In this document: piece by piece, positions 1 to 10,832 of the stretch | Position numbering within the stretch: position 1 is the stretch's first letter | Layout of the letters: each line of letters starts with the position of its first letter | NCBI RefSeq assembly: GCF_030253575.1 | Contig: NC_080558.1 | Coordinates: 8,814,001-8,878,000 of the forward strand | Length of the DNA stretch: 64,000 nucleotides | Direction of reading: 5' to 3' | Origin: Rhododendron vialii | Lineage: Eukaryota; Streptophyta; Magnoliopsida; Ericales; Ericaceae | Program-made: the position numbers and the translations under genes | The notes under the pieces: generated by a model | Told to the model about the DNA's origin: nothing | What the model saw: only the letters and a program-made list of their open reading frames with translations | The model's database searches: none

Positions 1-70
1 TTTCTGGGTGCACTTTATTTATTACCTCTTTCAAGTGGAAAGAAAGGGACATAATGAGGAGAGAACTGTG

Positions 71-435
71 CTACACACATAGCAATCTGTACACAGATTT
101 CGTTGTGGGGCCCATCACGAGTCCCACACAAATTATCCGAGCCGTTCATTAAATGTAAAACATTTTTTCAAGGGTTCCCATAAAAAATAAGCTCAATCCA
201 ATACCTATAGGTGCTTCATCCAACCATCTAAATTTTCATTCAGATTTTCGGATAATGAAAAGTTATATGTTTGGATCGAGCACCTATAGGTATCGGATTG
301 AGATTATTTTTTACGGGGACCCTTGAAAAAATGTTTTACATTTAATGAACGGCTCAAATGATTTGTGTGGGACCCGTGGTGGGCCCCACAACAAAATCTG
401 TGCACAATCTGTGCACAAATTGTATGTGTGTGTAG
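71..435. mobile_element. Long inverted-repeat MITE
   Basis: The two halves (about 71-213 and 265-435) are imperfect reverse complements of each other, starting with ctacacaca and ending with tgtgtgtag, with a loop of about 50 bases. A 10-bp direct repeat, cataatgagg, lies just outside at 50-59 and 441-450 and may be the target-site duplication; that length would fit a Mutator-like element. No coding capacity is visible, so this is read as a non-autonomous element. The short bases between the direct repeat and the inverted repeat do not pair, so the exact ends are uncertain. Confidence 0.65.
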
Positions 436-984
436 ACTTTCATAATGAGGGACAAAAGTCAGACTTCTTGAGTTCGTGGTTATTGAACATATCTCAGCGT
501 TGTCCCACCGTCCATAAAATAACTTTAAAATACAACCGTCCATGAAATAACTTTAAAATACAACTCCCATCCGAGACAACTATGTTATGTTTGGAGTCGT
601 TCAATTTATGTTAACTCAAATCAAATAGTTATTGGTCTAAGTCCTCGGATTATAAAATCACCTTGACTTATTATTGCCTAATGCACAAACTCAGAGAAAA
701 AGTAGTATCAATTTTTCCCTCTTCGATCAGAGTGTGCCCAGAAATTGGGCCTAGCAGCACGCTGCTGTCTCCAAGGGGACAGCAGCCCCCCGCCTCCCAT
801 AGACCATATGTATCACGTATCTTCATTTTAAAAATCTCCTCTAGAAGCCTTTATTGATGACACCGGCGGCTTGGACTTTGGAATTACACCAAGCTCTAGA
901 CATAAAAAAGTGAACTTTTTGGATTAAAAAGTTTAGGTCTAAAAAGTGGATTGGTTTGTTAAGAACCAAGAAAATATAGGTGAC

Positions 985-1065
985 CACCGAGGGCGGTAGC
1001 TTACTCCAATTGGTTAGGGTGGTCGAGCAAGAAGGTTCAAAGTCGTGCTAGACTCTGCTAGCTAG
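985..1065 (+). repeat. tRNA-like Pol III box pair, possible SINE head
   Basis: An A-box-like stretch (tagcttactccaattgg) near 998 and a B-box-like ggttcaaagtc near 1031 have about the spacing found in tRNA genes. No complete cloverleaf can be folded, so this is at best a degenerate tRNA or the head of a tRNA-derived SINE. The rest of 436-1270 shows no gene or repeat that I recognise. Confidence 0.3.
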
Positions 1066-1271
1066 GAGTATTATACAATTTTCTCATATCTCAAGAGAAG
1101 TGTGTTTTGAAAAGATATACTATATCGAGATCCAATGAGCGGTGATATGCATCATGGTTAAAGCTCTTGATGAATTCTACACAGTGAAGCTCGGCATCTT
1201 CTGCCGATTGTCATTCTGTTCAGTTGAACGATTTATATTATTGAAACAGACCCGACAAGAGCCCTTAAATA

Positions 1272-1986
1272 AGGGTCATTATTTAGTCCGAAGGCCCACG
1301 GTCCGCTCGTAGCCCGCCTAATTCGCCGGGCTTTTATCCGGCCCGAGCCCGTCCAACGGACAGGCTAGCCTGTAGTTTTCAATGGACGGGCTTGGGTCCA
1401 AGTATTTTTGCTTGACCCGCCCGTGAGGCCTACCTGACAGCCCACCTATTATACTAATTTATTATGCTCCACTTTAGTCCACTACCACCAACTATACTAA
1501 TTTATTATGTCCCACTGAGCAAATAAAGAAAAGAAGTTCACTTACCGAGAAAAGGAAACAAAAGTCTGGTCTTGAAAGACTAGAGAGGTGCGTGAGGTGC
1601 TCTATGCATTTGTGGTTGGCTGTAGAAACCTTGTCGGCTGGAGTTCTTTTAATGCTCCCAATGCTATAATATATACAGTAATATATACATACAATATATA
1701 AATGTGTATGAACTGTATTAAGTGTAGAGTGTTAATTTTTTTTTTTTTTTATTGTACTAATATAATGTACATTTTTTTTGTGAGGCCCAGCCTATGAGCC
1801 TGCCCGAACTTTGGCCCGCCAACCTGGCAATTGGGCTAGCTCGTGGGCGGGTTTGGGCTTCAACTTAAGAAACACAGTCTAGCCTGCCTGGCCCGCAAAA
1901 AGAAAAAAACCCGCTCAACCCAACCCATGGGAGGGCTTGGGTAGTGACTACGCGAACTGGACCAGCCCGACCCAATGATGACCCTT
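1272..1986. mobile_element. hAT-like non-autonomous element
   Basis: Terminal inverted repeats agggtcattatt at the left and aatgatgaccct at the right enclose GC-rich subterminal arms rich in gcccg/cgggc motifs around an AT-rich middle. GC-rich subterminal repeats are common in plant hAT derivatives. The target-site duplication is ambiguous because the flanks themselves contain cccttaaa. No transposase reading frame is present. Confidence 0.5.
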
Positions 1987-2589
1987 AAACGGGCAAACTG
2001 CACGTGTGGATGTCAACTGCTCAGAAGCCATCTCCCCTTAAGAAAAACACGTAACAACACTAGTAGACTCCTGTCGAGGAGCGCTCTTAGATTTTTTTTA
2101 GAGGATTCCAACCTAGCCAATCAGTAATAGACTGAATAATCTCTAGAATATATTAACCAAGTTTGAATGACTTTTTTTTTTTATCAGAAGTTTGGGTTAC
2201 TTAAATGAGAGATATGTAATAAAGTTCAAAACTCCCCTCGCGTGGATCCGGGATGCATGTGTAGGTACTAATAAAGGAGAGGCCTTGTTCGTTTGGAGGG
2301 ACTCAAAACCCTGGGGCACGGTCTCCCATAAAATTTATGTATCTCCCTATACTTATTACTCTTATAAACTTCCCTCAAAATCCAAAATTAACAGGGTCCA
2401 AGAGATTTCACTAGGACAATACGGACGACAGAGACTGGACCACGTAAAAGAGATGCAAATTTCATATTCCAACTCCGCCGCCACAGTAACCGCCACTCCC
2501 ATCCCCAGCTCTCCGCGCACCAAATCACCACTACCGCAGTCCAACCCCATCAATCAATTAACCCTCAACGTATCAATCGATTTAACAAA

Positions 2590-2793
2590 ATGGAGAGGGG
2601 GATGCAATCTTGGCATAGAGAAAGAAGCAGAAACTCTAGAGCATATAATTACCTGATTGTGGGTTTGACGACCGCAGTGGTGTTCTACGGCGTGGATCGT
2701 GGAATTGTCAAGCCTGGAGGTGTTGGGTTTGAGATAGACATTCCGACCCGAGGATTGAGATTCTTTCTATGGAGAGAGAGAGAGAGAGAGTAG
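2590..2793 (+). CDS. Doubtful small ORF with one membrane-like segment
   Basis: A 67-residue ORF with a charged N-terminus rich in Arg, one hydrophobic stretch at about residues 21-35 and a Gly/Pro-rich tail. The last residues are encoded by a GA dinucleotide repeat that runs into the stop, so the true 3' end may lie in an intron or be lost. I do not recognise the family. It stands between a degenerate region and a MITE at 2915, and no promoter is clear. It could be a small membrane protein, a fragment of one, or chance. Confidence 0.25.
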   Translation: MERGMQSWHRERSRNSRAYNYLIVGLTTAVVFYGVDRGIVKPGGVGFEIDIPTRGLRFFLWRERERE

Positions 2794-2914
2794 GTGAACA
2801 GGCTCCTTCGGGGACGAAATTGACAAAACAAGATTTGAAGGACCGAATGGATAATACAACAAATAAGGGGTGAAACCCGTAGTTCTAGAATTCTTACTCT
2901 AATCTTTTTCTTAC

Positions 2915-3532
2915 GGGTGGTTTGATGCTGATTATTTTGGTGGATTATAGATTCTTGATTATGATTCTGAATTTTAATTTTAATTTTTGGATTCTGAGAA
3001 ACACACAATCAAAATCTATGGAAGTGTTTGGGATGAAAAGTACGGAGTACATTATGAATCTTGAAAGCGTTTAATAATATGATCAGATTACTAGATTGTG
3101 GGTGTACATTTGTCACGATAACCTGACTATTGTTTCTTAATTCATTATATACATGACATTATTTTTTTGTAGACATTTTAAAAAATTATTGGAATATTAC
3201 ACAATTACACCCTACTAATAAATGTTCTATAGAATTTAAAAAATCTAAGTATATAATTATATCAAAATTACTCTTTAATTGTAGTAAGTATGAGGGTAGG
3301 GTAGTAATCAAATATTATCACAAAATTTTCCATGCCTTTTAATTTTCATTTCATGTGAAAATAGTCCTTAAATTTTGAGAATCCATAATAAGAATCCAAA
3401 AATAGCTCCAACTACTTTTCAGAGCCAGTAGAATCGACTCTGGTAGAATGCATCCTGAGAATCAATACCAAATAGTTTCAGAATGCAAAATCAAAATCCA
3501 GAATTAACCCAAAAAATTTGCCGTAAACACCC
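2915..3532. mobile_element. Inverted-repeat MITE, AT-rich
   Basis: Begins gggtggttt and ends aaacaccc. The subterminal regions on both sides carry matching gattctga/tcagaatc style motifs in inverted orientation, and the interior is AT-rich and non-coding. Superfamily cannot be fixed because no convincing target-site duplication is seen. Confidence 0.4.
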
Positions 3533-4091
3533 ACTTATAATTAGACATCAATCGAACCACATTATGTCTTTAAAAATAAAAAAAAAACTAAAGCTTGGAC
3601 ATCAGATATGCAGCAAGTTAGTAGTTACCTCTCATTTACGTAAATCCTGGCTCCGCCCCTGATTAAGAGTGTCGAAGTCCTAAAAATAACCATTTGATAA
3701 ACAGATCCAAAAATAACCGTTTTCATTTTTTTGATGTGTCCAGAAGGACTTGCATGAAAAAGACTTTCCTAATGCACTTGCCGCAAAGGGAAGACTTTGA
3801 AAATTTTGGCATTGCTCCCTTTCTGGCCCTTAACGAACCTACTCCTTTCATTATCGAAGAAAAAACAAAATTTCAGTCTGACTTTGATCTGGGAGAATTT
3901 TCAACCATGAACCCCTTTGTGTGGTTATTAGTATTAAAGTTTGTCTGCCTGCCAATATGCGCAGTGATGTTTATCCGGATCTCGTGTGGACCTCTAGTTC
4001 AGATTTGGGGCAAATCTTGTCTGCGCTTGGTCAGCAAGACAAAACACCGATAGCGCCTACGCGGCCAGAGTCAGCCAATAGGCACTCCGAG

Positions 4092-4526
4092 CAGGAGCGG
4101 AGTCAGAAATTTTGGTTAGTGAGATCAAAAATTAGATTCATATGCAATATATTTTTTCTACGCACAAATCCAAAAATAACTAAATTAAAAGGTTAATTAT
4201 AAGATCGATATGCACTAATAATTCATTTTTGCCTCATAATTGGCCCCAAAGACTTGTTATATTTGAAAAATAATACATGATAGTCTCATTTCTAGCATTA
4301 TCAACTCTCGGAAAGAAGAGAACTCTTGAAATTTCTATGCACTTAAAACAAGTTGGAGCAATTTAGAAATTTTTTGTGGGGTCAAAATAACTAAATTATA
4401 CATATTCCTATGAAAATTTGGGGTCAAATTAGTAAAAATAGGGTAAAAATTATACCTACCCCAAAGGAAATTTGGCAGTCAGTGAAGTCGACCGCCCTCC
4501 CTTGTACCCATGTGCCTCCGCCCCTG
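4092..4526. mobile_element. hAT-like element with CAGGGGCGGAG ends
   Basis: Left end caggagcggag and right end ctccgcccctg form inverted repeats. They are flanked by diverged 8-bp direct repeats, actccgag at 4084-4091 and acttcaag at 4527-4534, which fits an old hAT insertion. A similar right end (ctccgcccctg) at about 3650-3661 and a similar left end (cagtggcggaccc) at about 52617 show that fragments of the same family are scattered in the window. Confidence 0.5.
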
Positions 4527-4881
4527 ACTTCAAGGCCAAGTCGGCCTCATATGGAGAAGAGGGAACATGACCTCCAAAAGGTATAGATTTGTACTTTATA
4601 TAAAGTGATTTATGGTATGTTTGGTTTGGTTTTTGAAAAATAATAAGGGTAATAAGTGGAGAGAGATAGAGAGAGAAATGTTAGAAGTAGGAGGAATCTA
4701 TAGAAAAGCTAAGAGGTATTTTTAAAAAAAATTCTTATTAAATTGTAAAGAGAACAAAGCATTAGCTTATGCTCCAAGTAAGCTCGTACTAGGCATAAGA
4801 CCTTCTTCGACCCACTCCAACCTGGCTTAGCTTGACAAATCCTGGCAACTGGACTTACATGTGATAGGCCGCACTCTCGTG

Positions 4882-5557
4882 TAGGGATGGCAATTCCGGC
4901 CGCCCCGCCCCATTCCCCGCCCCAAATGGATTGGGGATTCGGGGATTTTTCGGGGATCGGGTAAGGGATAGAGATAATTTTTTTAAAAAAATGGGGAACG
5001 GGTAGGGGATGGGTATGAGTCTGTCCCCGCCCCGTCCCGCTTGTGTATATATATATATAATAAATAAGTTATATACATAAATGAAAATTATATAGGAGTA
5101 CTATATATACATAAGTGAGGAAGAAAGAAATAAACTAAATTTTACTGTCAATTAACATAAAAGTAATTGAATTCACTTACCACGGATAGAAGATTAGTAG
5201 AAAAAAGAGCTCAAATCGATAGTTCTACTCAGATAAATATTGTTCACGTCGGAAACTCATTAAATAGCGTCGTGTTGAGAGACTAAGAAACGAAGCTTTA
5301 AAGAGCTTTGCGTGTGTTGTTTGTTCTTGGCGTCTTGCTGCAGCAGGGATACCGGATTAAGAATACCGATTTTGCCTGTGGTTTCAGTTGGATCCCCGAT
5401 TCTCCAAGGAGATCCCCGTTCCCCGTTTGGGGAGGGGATAGAGGGTAAAAATAATTCCCCGGTGGAAATTGGGGAAGGGATGGGGATGAATTTGGATTCG
5501 GAGATCGGGGACGGGAATAATGGTATCCACCCCCTACCCGTCCCATTGCCAACCCTA
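4882..5557. mobile_element. hAT (Ac-like) non-autonomous element with 8-bp TSD
   Basis: The terminal repeats are tagggatggcaa on the left and ttgccaaccta-type (ttgccaaccct a) on the right, close to the known Ac-family end tagggatg. A perfect 8-bp target-site duplication, ctctcgtg, lies at 4874-4881 and 5558-5565. The arms are rich in gggga/tcccc motifs and the 5050-5290 interior is AT-rich. No transposase is present. Confidence 0.75.
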
Positions 5558-5565
5558 CTCTCGTG

Positions 5566-7050
5566 CCAACCCAATGTGTACGGTTTGCGCTCAACCTCAG
5601 GGGCTGCTAATTTGCTAGGCCCTTTTGGATCCGCAGTTCAATTCACTCGCATCAATAACTTGGTGTGATTGATGTGCATGTCAAAAAATAAAGCCTAAGG
5701 GCACAAATACCGAAACTATTGAGGCACGATTGCTTGTCAAATATGGAGAAAAACACATGTTTGAAATGATGATTTCAAAGGGAATCCACTAATAAAGGAG
5801 TATGATGTTTTTTATGGCTCGACATCTCTAATTAAGCTCCAAATCTAGACTGCAAGAAGTAGTCGCATCTTGACAGTCCATTTCTGCGATCAATGGATTA
5901 AATTTGTTAAATACTATGATTGATAAGAATAGACTATTATCAATAAGAATATACTCCTACCGGTCAAAGTCCTTTTTTAACAAATTTTAACAATTACAAA
6001 AATACTTTGGTTCAAACTCATACTGCAAAGAAGCCAAATGTTTCTCATGAATGCTTCACTCAAGTAAAGAAAAGCCAAAATCATACAAGATTTCAACACT
6101 TCGAAAAGATTATTTCATATTTTCAATTCATAGGACAACCTCCAACAAACACCATGGCCACTGTAGTTTAAATTATGGAGGAAGGGCACATTGTGTTCAA
6201 TCATAATGTTATTTAGTCCTCAATTTATCACTTCTGTTGACTTAAATTTTAAACGTGCACTATTTGAAAAAGAAATTCTGAAATTTTCAAAGAAGTTAAC
6301 ACGTAAACAAAATAAAAGCTGTCTTTCAACATGAGATCGGCTTCTCTATGTTTGTGCAAGTCCAACAATATGAAGGTGCACGAGATCTTGCACCACTTTG
6401 CCACTTTCGACATAGAGATATTAAATTTTTTCTGCCGGTGGCGGAAATGATGGTGGTAGAAAACCCATAATTTTCGTTGCCGGTGGAAAGAATTTAATCT
6501 CTAGATATCAATGATCCAATTTCTCCCACCATGCACTCAAGTACACATCAATGCATCATGCATTGGATTTTTTAACATAATAACATTGTGCAGTTCCCGG
6601 ACAAATTATCGAGAAGCTGATTCTTTAGTTTCCTGCACAACTTTCCTGACAACCAGAGCCTAAGTAAAGAGAAGCCATCAACATCGAATTTATCGAAATG
6701 GTATGAAAGCAACGATACAAGTGTAAGCTTAATTTGTCCACTCATTAACCAAATCAACATCCATTCAGAGCAGGCATTTCCCACAATCATGGTTAAATAC
6801 CAAACCCTCTACATTGAATTTGCTTGGATGATCTGGGTTAGGCGGTTAGGCAAAGAATTACACATGGTTGCGAAAAATTACTCTTGGCCATAAAGAATGA
6901 CTCATGGTCTCGCAATTTTCTGTGCTCTTTGCGACCACGAGTAATTCTTTGCGATCAGGAGTAATTCATGGTTGAGATGGAGTGTCTTTTTTTGTGTCAC
7001 CGGAACGCTCCTGTATATATATTTTTCAAATTAGCACAGAATCTGAAAAG
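5566..7050. other. Intergenic DNA, no recognised feature
   Basis: AT-rich sequence with stop codons in all frames and only short ORFs. I see no conserved protein, tRNA or clear inverted repeat in this stretch. Confidence 0.5.
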
Positions 7051-7370
7051 TTTTGGTATTCTTCCAAGGGCCTGAGGTTTGGTGGTCGGCGACAAGCTTG
7101 AGCGGCAGTGTTGGATGATCTGGGTTAGGCGCTAGGGTTAGGCAGTGGGTTTTGGGGGCTAGGCTTGGCTCTATTTTGGGTGTTTGGGTTTCGGCCCCTT
7201 CAGGTGGGCTTTGTCCCAAATGTGTGTCCTGATTGGTTTCTTGTCAATCGTAGTTTTGGGTCTTGTATCGGACAGATGATTGTTCTTTAAATGTTGTTTC
7301 ATTACCCCTACTAGTCTTGTAACAACTTTAAAATTAATGAATATCTTTTTTTGCCGTTTAAAAAAAAATT
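7050..7370 (+). mobile_element. Possible 3' end of a truncated LINE
   Basis: A G/T-rich untranslated-like stretch ends in aatgaatatctttttttgcc followed by a short A run at about 7361-7369. This resembles the 3' tail of plant L1-type LINEs. No reverse-transcriptase coding remains, and a target-site duplication was not found, so the call is tentative. Confidence 0.35.
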
Positions 7371-7485
7371 CCTTTTTGCTACTTGCACTACAGCCATTTG
7401 CCTTAGTAACAAAGTCCAAGTCTTCTAGTGACCACCAAAGACCACCAAAGTTCTTGTGACCCATACGTGCTAGGATTATTTGGGC

Positions 7486-7492
7486 TATAAAA
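7486..7492 (+). promoter_or_regulatory. TATA box of the small peptide gene
   Basis: TATAAAA 51 bases upstream of the ATG at 7543. Initiation some 30 bases downstream would leave a short leader of about 25 bases. This spacing supports the start codon chosen for the next gene. Confidence 0.5.
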
Positions 7493-7542
7493 GGTCATGA
7501 ACCCTAAATCCCCTGTCCTTATGCTTGAGCGAAGGAAAAAAA

Positions 7543-8068
7543 ATGGCTTTAAAAATGCTTTTTGCAGTTTTGAAAGTCCTTGTGATCCTTTCCCTTTTCA
7601 TGGCTCTCGAGGTCTCTGCAAGGGAACTTCTCGAGACTTCGAATTCCCTTGGCCCTTGTAAGTTTGCTTCTCTTAGAACTTTGAAATGTCAAATTAATCT
7701 TTAGAACAGGTTTTTTGTGTTTTCTATTAGGGTAGTCTCGGTTGGGAAAAAAGTATGGTTCCTCTCTTGGAATCGGTGAAGCTGTAGTGCATTCGCCGCA
7801 CTACACCGTGTAGTGCAGCCGATCCGACCGTCCATTTCGGTGCGGACAGCTTGGATTTAATCCGAGTTCCTACAAATCCTAGCCATCTATTGTTCGGATG
7901 AAAATCCGAGTGACCTTAAAGTTACCCTTTTGCTTTTGTAAAGAAATGCATGTCATTTACTGATATACGGGATCATTTTTCTTGTTTCTAACAGATAAGA
8001 TGCCTATGACGCTCAAGAGACTAATTGATGTTCCCTGGGGCCACCATCCTGTTACTATTAACCCTTGA
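7543..8068 (+). CDS. Candidate small secreted peptide, two exons
   Basis: Exon 1 is 7543-7657 and ends at a GTAAGT donor; exon 2 is 7995-8068 after an AACAG acceptor, giving 62 residues in frame. Residues 1-26 form a classic signal peptide: short basic start, a Leu/Val/Phe-rich core and a small-residue cleavage region (VSA-RE). The mature part is about 36 residues, has no Cys, is basic around residues 40-47 and ends in a Pro/His-rich tail (PWGHHPVTINP). This layout resembles precursors of plant signalling peptides, but it does not match the CLE, CEP, PSK or IDA consensus well, so no family is assigned. A TATA box lies at the right distance. The intron contains a stretch resembling part of a repeat (near 7775-7850). 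Alternative downstream exons are possible. Confidence 0.5.
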
Positions 8069-8326
8069 TGATATTCGCAACGCCAAAATAAAACTCATTC
8101 GGAATAAGAGACTTCTCTCATCAAGAATATTGTTTGGGTTTGAGTCTCGTACTATACATAGTTTGTAATATGCTGCTATTTTTCTTTTCTTTAGTTTTTG
8201 ATCTAGCAATAGATTGAAAATAAATTGGACTGTCAAACGTAACGGAGTTGAATTTTTAGTACAATTTCACCATTGTGGTTTTGGAGTTCTAGCTCTACCC
8301 GCGCCAACGAATCGTTGATTGTGACG

Positions 8327-8676
8327 AACAACAATACTACAACCACACACAGATACATAAAACACTTACGAATTGGGGGATGGTGCTGTGCAATGATGTG
8401 CGTAGTACCGTGCTGCGCACCTCCGAGCCAGTCGGATCTTGCATCCGACGGCTCGGATCTCATCTCAGCAATAAACGACTCTCGATCGAAATGAGATCCG
8501 AGTCGTCAGATGCACGATCCGACTGCTCAAAAGTGCGCAGCACAGTGCTGTACACCTCACTGCACAGCACCAACCCGAAGTCCAACAGTTACACACACCT
8601 CCAGTGTGTGTGGGACCCACCTCCTTTGTTAGTGTGTGTGTGTAAGTGTTTGTGTGTGGTGCTAAAATTATTGTAT
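8327..8676. mobile_element. Nested inverted-repeat MITE
   Basis: An inner pair of arms of about 90 bases (8381-8470 and 8485-8572) begins tggtgctgtgca and reads back in the opposite strand, centred near 8478. Outer CA/TG-rich arms (accacacaca at about 8341, tgtgtgtggt at about 8650) extend the palindrome. Short ORFs in this stretch are by-products of the repeat and are not annotated. Confidence 0.55.
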
Positions 8677-8819
8677 GACGAATTAATGTAATTAATCTCA
8701 AAAATACAAAAATGTTTTTGGAGTTTTATTCCAGCAGTACTCATAGGCAACTGAGTAATTGTGTCCCATCTACCCCACATGCATGCACGCTATCAATTCC
8801 TTTGACTTTGTTGCGAGTG

Positions 8820-9004
8820 TAATTTTGTTCATCCTTCTCAAAAAAAAGGGGGTGAACGTTACACTCCTTTTTATTGGTTGAAATGGTGTAAGTCACACTT
8901 CTTCAAAAAAGCATGACGTCACTTTGTAGTGGGATCCACACAATTTCAACCAATAGAAAAAAAGGTAACTTCCACCCTCTTTTTAAGGAGGGTGAATAAA
9001 ATTA
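8820..9004. mobile_element. Short inverted-repeat MITE, 185 bp
   Basis: Left arm starts taattttgttcatcc and right arm ends gggtgaataaaatta; matching inner motifs are attggttgaaa and tttcaaccaat. The element is non-coding. Ends are approximate because the outer bases are AT-rich. Confidence 0.55.
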
Positions 9005-10322
9005 AATTCTTTTGTTACAGTTTTAATTGGACTCTTCACTAGTAGACTGTGAGATTGATACCTCAATCGATAAGTCAATACATTCAACCTGATATTGAGT
9101 TATAAAAATAAAAAAAATTACTCCCTTTCAACGTACCCTTGGCCAATCATATGCTTCGTGGTTCAACTTCTTCAACTCTAACATTATGTCATCAAACTCA
9201 ATCATATGCTCCCCCCGTGAGATCTTTGTACTCTTTCTCCTAGAACAGTTTTTTTTTTTTTTTTTTAAATTAATTTGGCATACATGTGCCTTATGCAATA
9301 CCTATGTTCCACTCCGCGAAGCAATTTGTTCTCTGTAATATACGGAAAGCTGGTTATCAAAACAATATATACACACACGGAAAGCTATATTGAAGTATGG
9401 AGCACGTATTAATATACGTAAAGGAGAACAATGACATGGAACACCAAGTTTCAAAGTTTGTATTGCTATCAAGGACTTGGTGTGATCGAAAAAGCCTTTG
9501 GGGAGCAATTTTTGTCAAATTGGGCGTACGCCCCGCACCTCCGCGTCCATTTAAAGAAGCGTAATGCAATTGTCAAACATAACGTTGACGCAATTAGTGA
9601 TTAAGATCTGAAATTTTAGAAGTTTGCCTTCCTCCTAAAATCTCAAGTTTGAAACATGTAAAGTATTATCAATTCTTTTGGGGCCATTCTTTACTGACCT
9701 TAATTTGCTTTTGCTTTAATCAGAACCTCTGCAAGTGAGCGGCGGTATTAGTCCTCCGAAATTAGTCGCAATACTTGCGTGAGCTAGCCGGGACAATGGA
9801 GTTATCAAACTATAGTCAAAGATGGATATCAATATCAGTAGTTTCAGTGGTAGACAAGAAACAAAAGGGGGACCCAAACCCCAAAGTCAGAAGATTTCAA
9901 TCTCATTAAATGAAGGCTTCATCTATAGTATGGATGTGCCCTTCTCAAAAGTCTTCCTCTAAAAAGCTCATATCTACCCCCACAAGCTCATATCTACCCC
10001 CACATGCAGCCTAATTAAGAATGGCCTTGTGAAAGACAGGCAATATGTGCCAAATTGACAAGTAGTCTTGTGGACTCTTCTAAATGTTTGAAGCCCTCAT
10101 TTTTTAGAGTGTTTGTGACAACTGGCCGGGAGAATAAATTTTAAATTATAATCTTCAGATTTTTTAAAAATTTTGGGTTCTGAATTCAAATTTAAACAGA
10201 TAAACTTATTTATTTATTTGGAAGAGTAACGATTGTGTTCCTATAAAAAGTTGCATTCCCAAAAGGAACCAACATTTTGGGACGGACAGAATAGTGTTTA
10301 CCGAAAAAATTGAACATTAGCT
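9005..10322. other. Intergenic DNA, no recognised feature
   Basis: No conserved coding or RNA gene is seen. A short tandem repeat of agctcatatctacccccac occurs twice at about 9966-10004. The rest is unremarkable AT-rich sequence. Confidence 0.45.
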
Positions 10323-10330
10323 TTCAAATA

Positions 10331-10502
10331 AGAGAATAAATTCTTTACACCGCCAGTGTAAACATTTGTTTCCTCTAGATCAATTGCATTGTGACACGTG
10401 TCAAAATAGTGGTCCTAATTAATAAATTTTGGCGACATGGCGCAATGCAATTGATTTGGAGGAAACAAATGTTTACACCGTCGGTGTAAAGAATTTATTC
10501 TC
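10331..10502. mobile_element. hAT-like MITE with 8-bp TSD
   Basis: Terminal inverted repeats start agagaataaattc and extend through ctttacaccg and gtttcctc into about 60 bases of pairing. The 8-bp direct repeat ttcaaata lies at 10323-10330 and 10503-10510. Length, TSD size and lack of coding capacity fit a non-autonomous hAT element. Confidence 0.65.
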
Positions 10503-10725
10503 TTCAAATAATTCAGAATTCTGAAATGTAGTCCAAAAAACATCCCATACGTATCCAAATTCTCTCAAATCAGATTTAATAACATTTTTTCCGCTTTTAT
10601 GAATCCTAATAATCTCGAATACAGTCAATAATAATTTTTTAAAAATATTACCGATTTTTTAAAAAAATTAAATTCAAACATTTGCTTCTAGATCTTTTCA
10701 TAAATACCAACAAAAAAAAGGAAAA

Positions 10726-10832
10726 TGATTTTGTCACTCCATTTTTTGTTAACGCCACTCGCTTGCAAGTGTATTTTGCAAAAATACACTTGCAAGCGAG
10801 TGGCGTTAACAAAAAATGGAGTGGCAAAATCA
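10726..10832. repeat. Near-perfect 107-bp hairpin
   Basis: Arms of about 52 bases (10726-10777 and 10781-10832) are reverse complements with only one clear mismatch near the outer end, separated by the 3-base loop gca. The sequence gcttgcaagtg/cacttgcaagc sits at the inner end. If transcribed, it would form a long double-stranded stem. It may be a very short MITE or a hairpin-RNA locus. Confidence 0.7.

Noticed and set aside
2192-2656. 154-codon ORF on the plus strand
   Set aside because: It starts at TTG, not ATG, has no recognisable domain, and its composition is that of a leader or random sequence.
3694-4053. 119-codon plus-strand ORF
   Set aside because: No homology recognised, adjacent to hAT-like ends, overlapped by another frame; probably repeat-derived.
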